In this document: positions 1 through 5,007 of the stretch, one piece after another
Position numbering within the stretch: position 1 is the stretch's first letter
How the letters are laid out: every line of letters begins with the position of its first letter
NCBI GenBank assembly: GCA_007127175.1
Contig: SKZX01000380.1
Span: 1 to 5,417 of the forward strand
DNA length: 5,417 nucleotides
Direction of reading: 5' to 3'
Source: Desulfobacterales bacterium
Lineage (GTDB): Bacteria > Desulfobacterota > Desulfobacteria > Desulfobacterales > Desulfosalsimonadaceae
Translations under genes and position numbers: made by a program
The notes under the pieces: generated by a model
The model's database searches: none
The model's input: the letters and a program-made list of their open reading frames with translations, nothing else
Told to the model about the DNA's origin: nothing

Positions 1-3
1 AAG

Positions 4-13
4 GTTATATAAC
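4..13. promoter_or_regulatory. Perfect 10-bp palindrome, possible operator or -10 region
   Basis: The sequence GTTATATAAC is its own reverse complement. A further ATAAC follows at 16-20, so GTTAT at 4-8 can also pair as an inverted repeat with ATAAC at 16-20 across 7 bases. TATAAC at 8-13 resembles a sigma-70 -10 box, but its -35 would fall outside the window. It lies upstream of the reductase operon in AT-richer DNA, so an operator or promoter is plausible. A 10-bp AT-rich palindrome can also arise by chance. Confidence 0.25.
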
Positions 14-24
14 TGATAACGATT

Positions 25-44
25 TTTTACGGGCTTTTACGGGC
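25..44 (+). repeat. Tandem direct repeat of TTTTACGGGC (2 x 10 bp)
   Basis: Two perfect, directly abutting copies of TTTTACGGGC occupy 25-34 and 35-44, 52 bases upstream of the reductase start codon. The 10-bp period is close to one helical turn, which would place two identical half-sites on the same face of the DNA. That arrangement is typical of tandem activator or response-regulator sites. I do not recognise the motif. The repeat is directly visible; the regulatory role is inference. Confidence 0.45.
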
Positions 45-83
45 GCATCATGTGTTGGCGATCAAAAAGGCTCTAACTGAAAA

Positions 84-89
84 AGGAGG
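84..89 (+). promoter_or_regulatory. Ribosome binding site fixing the GTG start at 96
   Basis: A full AGGAGG lies 6 bases before GTG at 96. An in-frame TGA at 78-80 closes the frame upstream, so no earlier start is possible. The next in-frame ATG (156) would remove the Tat signal. The GTG start is therefore well supported. Confidence 0.9.
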
Positions 90-95
90 TTCACA

Positions 96-2645
96 GTGAA
101 AATCAAGCGCAGGGATTTTTTGAGAATAAGCGGGATTACAGGCGCGGCCCTGGCCATGCGACTGCCCGCCTTGAACGCGTTTGCATCCACCGGGGGCAGG
201 GAAGCAGCGGGACAGGCCGCAAACAACCCCGACGGCCAGTGGATTCCGTCCACGTGCCAGTCCTGCACCGCATGGTGCCCCATTGAGATTTTTGTCCAGG
301 AGGGCAGGGCGGTCAAGGTGCGCGGGAACCAACTGTGCAAGGCCAACAACGGCTACTGCTGCCCCAAGGGGCACATGGGGCTGCAACTGGTGTATGACCC
401 GGACCGCATAAAGGTGCCCCTCAAGCGGACCAACCCGGAAAAAGGGAAGGGCGTTGACCCGAAGTTTGTGCCGATTTCATGGGACGAGGCAATGGACACC
501 ATTGCAGAAAAACTCATTGAGCTGCGCAGGAACGGAGAACCTCACAAATTTCTTCTGATGCGGGGCCGGTATTCACCCACCACCACCGCCATAGGCTATG
601 GCAACTTTCCGGCCATATTCGGATCCCCCAACAACATCTCCCACAGCTCCATATGCGCGGAAGGAGAAAAGTTCGGCCCCTACTTCACGGAAGGGTTCTG
701 GGGATACCGCGACTATGACCTGGCCTATACCCGATACCTGCTGATCTGGGGGTGCGACCCCCTGAGCTCCAACCGTCAGCTCCCCAATACCATCCACCGA
801 TTCGGGAACCTGCTCAAAAATGGCACCGTCGCGACGGTTGACCCCCGGTTTTCCACATCCGCCGCCAAGGGGCACCACTGGCTGCCGGTCAAACCCGGTG
901 AAGACGGGGCGCTTGCCCTTGCCATGGCGCACGTGATCCTGGTGAAAGGGTTCTGGAGCCGTGAGTTCGTGGGGGATTTCAGGGACGGGCGGAACCGGTT
1001 TGCCGTAAATGAAGAAATCAACGAACGGCTGTTTAACGAGAGGCACACCCACGGGCTTGTCAAATGGTGGAACCTGGAGTTGAAGGACAAAACACCCGAA
1101 TGGGCTGAAGAAAAAACTGGCGTTGAAAAAGAGCTGATCATCAAGGTGGCCGAAGGCATGGGGCGCGCGGCCCCGCGCGTGGCCGTGTGGCTTGGGCCCG
1201 GGCCGGTGATGAGTCCCCGGGGCGCCTATACATCGTCTGCCATTCATGCGCTGAACGGTCTGCTTGGCGCCGTCGACAACAGGGGCGGGACCCTTCGGCA
1301 GCCGCCACTTCCTTTGGGCAGGCTGCCCGCAATTGATGATTATATGGATGATATTGCCAGGGAAGGCAGGAAACATCAAAAAATCGATCAGCGGGGTTAC
1401 AAGCAGTTCCCAAACCTGGCAAGGGGGCGCGCCGGCAGCGGCGTGCTGACCAACAACGTTGCCAATGCCGTGCTCGCCGAAGACCCCTATGACATCAAGG
1501 TGGCCATCGGGTACTGGAACAACTTTAATTTTTCAGGCCATGACACCAAAAGGTGGGACAAGGCAATGGCCAAGATCCCCTTTTACGCGCAGGTGACCAC
1601 CCATGCATCTGAAATGGCCCAGTTTGCCGATATTGTGCTGCCGGCGCCGCAGCATCCATTTGAGCAGCTCAATATCGTCACCAACAAGGCGAACCTGCAT
1701 TCCCACATTTCCATCCAGCAGCCGGTGATCAAGCGGCTGTGGGACACAAAGCCGTTTGAGACCGAAATCATGTGGCTGCTGGCGGAAAAACTCCACCAGA
1801 AGGGGTTTTCCAACCTGTATAATTATTTCTCCCAGGCGTTCAAGGACCCGGAGACCGGCCAGACCCCCACCAATGCGGATGAATTTACCTTAATCACCGC
1901 CCGGATATTCAGCCACCCGGCCTGGGCCCCTGAAACGCCGCTGAAAGGCGACAAGATCGACGGGTGGGAAGATTTCAAGAAAAAGGGGATCTACAACTCC
2001 GAACCCTACGAATTCAGGAAGCTGTGGGGGAACTTCGGCACGAAGACGAAAAAATTCGAGTTCTACAGTGAAACCCTCAAGGATGCCCTTGCCAGCCATG
2101 CGAAAAACCACAACACGGATATTGACGATGTGCTTGCCGCAACAGGGTATACGGGCAGGGGGGAGCTTGCGTTTGTCCCCCATTACGAACCGCCCCTGCG
2201 GGTGGACGACCAAAAGGAATACCCCTTCGTGTTTATTGATTACAAGTCCCGGCTCAACGGGGAGGGCCGAAGCCAGAACGCGCCCTGGTACTATGAATTC
2301 AAGAAGGTCGACCTGGGTGACGAACGGTGGCAGGACGTCATCAAGATCAACCCGGAAGATGCCCGGGAACTGGGCATAAAAACAGGCGATACCGTCCGCG
2401 TCACCTCTATTGCCGGGTCCATGACCGTGACCGCCAAGCTGTGGGAAGGTGTCCGGCCCGGGTCCGTCACCAAGTGCTTTGGACAGGGGCACTGGGCATA
2501 CGGCCGGCTGGCCGCCAAAGACTACAAGAACGCGGTGCCCCGCGGCGGGAACAACAACGATATCATACCGGATGTTTACGAGCCGTTGTCCGGCAGTTCC
2601 GCGCGAAACGGCGGGTTTTTCGGCGTGCGGATCGAGCTGGCGTAA
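96..2645 (+). CDS. arrA: Molybdopterin oxidoreductase, arsenate respiratory reductase catalytic subunit (ArrA-like)
   Basis: This 849-residue protein is the catalytic subunit of a DMSO-reductase-superfamily enzyme, probably a periplasmic respiratory arsenate reductase (arsenate to arsenite). It starts with a Tat signal: K4-R5-R6-D7-F8-L9-R10, a hydrophobic stretch, and an AFA site that predicts cleavage after A30. A [4Fe-4S] motif follows at C54-x2-C57-x3-C61-x27-C89, the spacing I recall for ArrA. R156-G157-R158-Y159 matches the ArrA motif RGRY; ArxA arsenite oxidases carry XGRGWG there. C187, in ISHSSICAE, is the expected Mo ligand. WGCDP (218-222), VDPR (248-251) and KPGEDGALA (from 266) belong to the pterin-binding core. 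The dinucleotide-binding domain spans about 706-849 and contains RGGNNND (816-822). Length is close to known ArrA (about 850). The ArrB-like subunit and a TorD chaperone follow, as in arr operons. Weaker alternatives are an Arr-like clade acting on another oxyanion, or polysulfide/thiosulfate reductase relatives. Confidence 0.82.
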   Translation: MKIKRRDFLRISGITGAALAMRLPALNAFASTGGREAAGQAANNPDGQWIPSTCQSCTAWCPIEIFVQEGRAVKVRGNQLCKANNGYCCPKGHMGLQLVYDPDRIKVPLKRTNPEKGKGVDPKFVPISWDEAMDTIAEKLIELRRNGEPHKFLLMRGRYSPTTTAIGYGNFPAIFGSPNNISHSSICAEGEKFGPYFTEGFWGYRDYDLAYTRYLLIWGCDPLSSNRQLPNTIHRFGNLLKNGTVATVDPRFSTSAAKGHHWLPVKPGEDGALALAMAHVILVKGFWSREFVGDFRDGRNRFAVNEEINERLFNERHTHGLVKWWNLELKDKTPEWAEEKTGVEKELIIKVAEGMGRAAPRVAVWLGPGPVMSPRGAYTSSAIHALNGLLGAVDNRGGTLRQPPLPLGRLPAIDDYMDDIAREGRKHQKIDQRGYKQFPNLARGRAGSGVLTNNVANAVLAEDPYDIKVAIGYWNNFNFSGHDTKRWDKAMAKIPFYAQVTTHASEMAQFADIVLPAPQHPFEQLNIVTNKANLHSHISIQQPVIKRLWDTKPFETEIMWLLAEKLHQKGFSNLYNYFSQAFKDPETGQTPTNADEFTLITARIFSHPAWAPETPLKGDKIDGWEDFKKKGIYNSEPYEFRKLWGNFGTKTKKFEFYSETLKDALASHAKNHNTDIDDVLAATGYTGRGELAFVPHYEPPLRVDDQKEYPFVFIDYKSRLNGEGRSQNAPWYYEFKKVDLGDERWQDVIKINPEDARELGIKTGDTVRVTSIAGSMTVTAKLWEGVRPGSVTKCFGQGHWAYGRLAAKDYKNAVPRGGNNNDIIPDVYEPLSGSSARNGGFFGVRIELA

Positions 2646-2745
2646 CCGGGAACCACTTTTAAAAAACAAGACTATATCGCTGTCGCCCGTGCGCTTTATT
2701 TGAGGCGCATGCGGCTGCGGCAAGCCATACAGGAGGAAAAAATAA
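2646..2745. other. 100-nt intercistronic gap between catalytic and FeS subunit genes
   Basis: No gene is visible here. The gap contains a weak potential stem, GTGCGC (2689-2694) with GCGCAT (2705-2710), made of five Watson-Crick pairs plus one G-T around a 10-base loop, and an 8-bp palindrome CGCATGCG (2706-2713). No U-run follows, so a terminator is not supported. AGGAGG at 2731-2736 serves the next gene. Confidence 0.4.
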
Positions 2746-3564
2746 ATGACGCAATACAGCATGGTAATCGATCTGCAGAAATGCGTGGGCTGCGGCATCT
2801 GCGCAATTGCCTGCAAAACGGAAAACAATACCCAGGACCGGACCGACGACCAGTCCTTTAACTGGGCGGACTTCGTTTTTGTGGAAAGAGGGAAGTTCCC
2901 CCACATGCAGTACGCCATTTACCCCGTGTTATGCAACCATTGCAGCAATCCGCCCTGCGTGGTGGTTTGCCCGGTGCATCCCAGGGCCATGTATAAAATG
3001 GAAAACGGCATCACCATGCAGAACGAGGAACGGTGCATCGGCTGCCAGTCCTGCCAGGATGCCTGCCCGTACAGCGAACGGGGAATTGACCGCGCATTTC
3101 ACGGTTACAGCGTGATCAGCTATAACTTCAGCGAGCCGAACGCCTTTTACCGGGACAAAACAGCGCTGCTGCCGGGCATCACCAGCACGGGCGAGGAAGT
3201 GTCCCTGGCGGCCGGCGAAACGCCGCCGCACAAGACCAACATAAAACACGAGGATTATGGCGCGGTGCGGGAGCGGGGCATTATAGAGAAATGCATTTTC
3301 TGCGCCCACCGGGTAAAAGAGGGAAAACTCCCCGCCTGTGTGGAGGCGTGCCCGGCCCATGCACGGATCTTCGGCGACCGTCACGACCCTGAATCGGATG
3401 TCAGCCATCTGCTGCTGACCCACAAGGCCCGCCGGATGAGAAACAACCGGGCGGAATTCCTGGAGCCGGACCAGCGGGGGCATTTCCCCAACGTGTTTTA
3501 CATCAATGACTACATGCTTCCCGATCGGATAAAGGAAGAAGATCACAATTTCAGGGGTGTGTAG
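2746..3564 (+). CDS. arrB: 4Fe-4S electron-transfer subunit of the reductase (ArrB-like, DmsB/PsrB family)
   Basis: This 272-residue ferredoxin-type subunit carries electrons to the catalytic subunit through four [4Fe-4S] clusters. All 16 ligands are present: C13/C16/C19/C23, C63/C66/C71/C75, C97/C100/C103/C107 and C183/C186/C198/C202. The N-terminus (VIDLQKCVGCGICAIACKTENNT, residues 7-29) is typical of ArrB and its DmsB/PsrB relatives. There is no signal peptide or membrane segment, so it should leave the cytoplasm bound to the Tat substrate encoded upstream. AGGAGG at 2731-2736, 9 bases before ATG, supports the start. It is longer than the ArrB I recall from Shewanella (about 234 residues): there is an extra segment just after the third cluster (SERGIDRAFHGY, 110-121) and a C-terminal extension beyond the conserved VFYI. 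The ArrB call depends partly on its ArrA-like neighbour; the cluster-protein family is certain. Confidence 0.8.
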   Translation: MTQYSMVIDLQKCVGCGICAIACKTENNTQDRTDDQSFNWADFVFVERGKFPHMQYAIYPVLCNHCSNPPCVVVCPVHPRAMYKMENGITMQNEERCIGCQSCQDACPYSERGIDRAFHGYSVISYNFSEPNAFYRDKTALLPGITSTGEEVSLAAGETPPHKTNIKHEDYGAVRERGIIEKCIFCAHRVKEGKLPACVEACPAHARIFGDRHDPESDVSHLLLTHKARRMRNNRAEFLEPDQRGHFPNVFYINDYMLPDRIKEEDHNFRGV

Positions 3565-3598
3565 ACGCGATTCGGGATGAACATGATATTTTCGCGTC
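3564..3598. repeat. Inverted repeat GACGCGA...TCGCGTC after the FeS subunit gene
   Basis: GACGCGA at 3564-3570 and TCGCGTC at 3592-3598 are perfect reverse complements separated by 21 bases. The left arm begins on the last base of the preceding stop codon. No T-run follows the right arm, so this is not a standard intrinsic terminator. It could be an RNA stem affecting message processing, a protein-binding site, or chance. Confidence 0.35.
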
Positions 3599-3618
3599 CG
3601 TCGGGGATAATGGTATTG

Positions 3619-3634
3619 CCACGTTTACCCGTGG
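3619..3634 (+). other. Small hairpin next to the chaperone ribosome binding site
   Basis: CCACG (3619-3623) can pair with CGTGG (3630-3634) around a 6-base loop, ending directly before the purine-rich GAAAGG that serves the TorD-like gene. A 5-bp stem is marginal. An effect on initiation is speculative. Confidence 0.2.
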
Positions 3635-3646
3635 GAAAGGATGAGT

Positions 3647-4345
3647 ATGCAGACAGCGACCTTAAATACTGAAAGCACCGGGGAAACCACCCGGGAAACC
3701 ACCATGCGGGCGGCCCGGCGGATGGCCGTGGCGGACTGCTGCCGGCTCTTTGCGGCCTGTTTTTATCCGCCCGACAAGCAGATGCTTTCCGGGGAAAGCG
3801 TTTCGGAGAAGCTGGGCGCTTCCCTGCAAAAGGCCTGCCCCTGTTCGGCGCCCCTGATGCCGCCCCTGTCAAAATACCTCCAAGAGGATGACGCAGACGC
3901 GCTTGCCGTGGCCTACACGCAGCTTTTTCTGGGGCCGGTGGAGCTGCTGGCACCGCCTTACGCGTCCTGGTACCTGGACAAAAGCGGCAGGGTCATGGGG
4001 CCGTCCAGCGTGGCGATGGAAAAGCTGTATCAAAGGGCCGGGCTGGCCATTGACGGGGATTTCACGGAAACGCCTGACCACGTGGCCGTTGTCCTTGAAT
4101 TTGTCTATTACCTGCTTTTCCGGGAGACGGTCGCCGAAAGCATCGGCAACCCTGACGAAAAGCAGGAAATGCTGGACATCCGGGAGACTTTTCTGCAAAA
4201 TTATATTTTGCCTTGGATTCCGGAATTTTGTGAAAAAATCAGATCCACAGACCGGCATCCGTTTTACACCGGCCTGGCGCGGTGCCTGGATGCGTTTTTG
4301 CGGTGCGTGTTTACAGATGAAATAAGGAACAAAGAAAACCCATGA
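3647..4345 (+). CDS. TorD/DmsD-family molybdoenzyme maturation chaperone (ArrD-like)
   Basis: This is a cytoplasmic, all-helical chaperone of the TorD family, expected to bind the Tat signal or apo-form of the reductase until cofactor is inserted. Numbering from ATG 3641, family hallmarks are YTQLFLGPVELLAPPYASWYL (92-112, the E/Q-x-F-x-GP...PPY-S-Y region), PDHVAVVLEFVYYL (145-158, the P-D-H-x3-x-L-E-F core) and HPFYTGLARCLDAFL (206-220). Two starts lie 6 bases apart. ATG 3641 directly abuts the purine run GGGAAAGG, whereas ATG 3647 sits 6 bases beyond it, so I chose 3647 (232 residues; 234 from 3641). The first 21 residues are Thr/Ser-rich, contain a short duplication and look disordered. 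The stop overlaps the next start by 4 bases (ATGA), implying translational coupling. TorD-like ArrD genes occur in known arr operons; the specific partner here is inferred from position. Confidence 0.88.
   Translation: MQTATLNTESTGETTRETTMRAARRMAVADCCRLFAACFYPPDKQMLSGESVSEKLGASLQKACPCSAPLMPPLSKYLQEDDADALAVAYTQLFLGPVELLAPPYASWYLDKSGRVMGPSSVAMEKLYQRAGLAIDGDFTETPDHVAVVLEFVYYLLFRETVAESIGNPDEKQEMLDIRETFLQNYILPWIPEFCEKIRSTDRHPFYTGLARCLDAFLRCVFTDEIRNKENP
3681..3704 (+). repeat. 12-bp tandem duplication inside the chaperone gene
   Basis: GGGAAACCACC occurs at 3681-3691 and again at 3693-3703, a period of 12 bases (four codons). It encodes the repeat GETT-RETT near the N-terminus, ahead of the conserved TorD fold, and keeps the reading frame. 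Confidence 0.6.
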
Positions 4346-5007
4346 AGCCTTTTGACGTGTTATTGAAGGAATCGGCGGCCGCGCACGGGCACTTGTGCGC
4401 CGGCCAGGTGGTGGGGGTGCGCATGGCCATGCTCGGTTGCCGCATGATCGGCCTGGACGACCCCTCTCACCGGGACCAGATCAAGAAGTTTCTGGTGTTC
4501 GTGGAGATGGACCGCTGCACCGCCGATGCCGTCGCCCATGTCACCGGCGTCAAGCTCGGCCGGAGAAGCCTGAAGTTCATGGACTACGGCATCATGGCGG
4601 CAACGTTCAAGAATCTTGAGACCGGAAAAGCCTTCCGGGTCATTTCCACGGAGGAATCGCGGGACCTGGCGGACGTATACGCCCCGGAGATCGAGGGGAA
4701 AGGGGCGCGGCAGATCGCCGCGTACAAGCGGATGCCCGACAGCGTGCTCTTCCGGGTGCAGAAAGTGAACGTGCACCTGACCGAGTTCGACCTTCCCGGG
4801 CCCACCCGGCGGAAAGTGACCTGCTGCCGCTGCGGCCAGGTGGTCCGGGACAACCGGGAGGTGGAAATAGACGGCCGGCCGGTGTGCCGACCGTGTACGC
4901 GGCAGTCCTATTTTTCCCATGGCGTGGAAGTGAGCTGGCCGGACATGAACTGGACCCCGGTATCATCGGTATCATCCGACCGGGTTAAGGAGGATATCAC
5001 GTGCTGA
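4342..5007 (+). CDS. FmdE-family protein with C-terminal zinc ribbon
   Basis: This 221-residue protein belongs to the FmdE family, named after a gene in molybdenum formylmethanofuran dehydrogenase operons of methanogens; its biochemical role is not settled. The N-terminal domain (about 10-150) shows the signature HGHLCAGQVVGVRM (15-28) with H15, H17 and C19 as likely metal ligands, and VEMDRCTADAV (54-64), whose C59 is a family-conserved cysteine. A zinc ribbon follows, formed by C161-x2-C164 and C182-x2-C185, then a polar tail of about 35 residues. There is no signal peptide or membrane segment, so it should be cytoplasmic. Its ATG overlaps the chaperone stop by 4 bases, and only a weak AAGGAA (4324-4329) lies 12 bases upstream, so coupling probably drives its translation. 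It overlaps the next gene by 7 bases. A role in metal handling or cofactor delivery to the reductase is inferred from its position. It is not evidence for methanogenesis. Confidence 0.85.
   Translation: MKPFDVLLKESAAAHGHLCAGQVVGVRMAMLGCRMIGLDDPSHRDQIKKFLVFVEMDRCTADAVAHVTGVKLGRRSLKFMDYGIMAATFKNLETGKAFRVISTEESRDLADVYAPEIEGKGARQIAAYKRMPDSVLFRVQKVNVHLTEFDLPGPTRRKVTCCRCGQVVRDNREVEIDGRPVCRPCTRQSYFSHGVEVSWPDMNWTPVSSVSSDRVKEDITC
4986..4994 (+). promoter_or_regulatory. Ribosome binding site fixing the GTG start at 5001
   Basis: TAAGGAGGA ends 6 bases before GTG at 5001, inside the last codons of the FmdE-family gene. It is a near-complete anti-16S match and supports the GTG start and the 7-base overlap. 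Confidence 0.85.

Noticed and set aside
3..80. Open frame running from the window edge to TGA at 78-80, as if the tail of an upstream gene
   Set aside because: Only about 25 codons, likely to be open by chance. The sequence is AT-rich with palindrome and tandem repeats, and the translated residues match no family I recognise. An upstream gene ending here cannot be excluded without more sequence.
573..1379. 268-codon minus-strand open frame
   Set aside because: Fully antisense to the conserved core of the reductase, with low-complexity composition and no recognisable motif.
96..2645. ArxA-type arsenite oxidase, or tetrathionate reductase TtrA
   Set aside because: The RGRY motif and overall ArrA-like motifs argue against ArxA, and 849 residues is shorter than TtrA (around 1000). 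Not excluded formally without a tree.
2689..2713. Intrinsic terminator between the first two genes
   Set aside because: The stem is weak (five pairs plus a G-T) and no T-run follows. The next gene encodes the partner subunit, so termination here would be unexpected.
1890..2918. 342-codon minus-strand open frame
   Set aside because: It lies antisense to the end of the reductase gene, the gap and the start of the FeS gene. Its translation is rich in Pro, Gly and His with no domain, as expected for the shadow of a GC-rich gene.
3577..3672. 31-codon open frame in the gap before the chaperone, possible leader peptide
   Set aside because: It lacks a convincing ribosome binding site, overlaps the chaperone start in another frame, and shows no attenuator-like residue run or terminator.
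4342..5007. Evidence of a formylmethanofuran dehydrogenase (methanogenesis) locus
   Set aside because: FmdE-family proteins are widespread in anaerobic bacteria beside unrelated molybdoenzymes, and no FmdA, FmdB or FmdC subunit is present.
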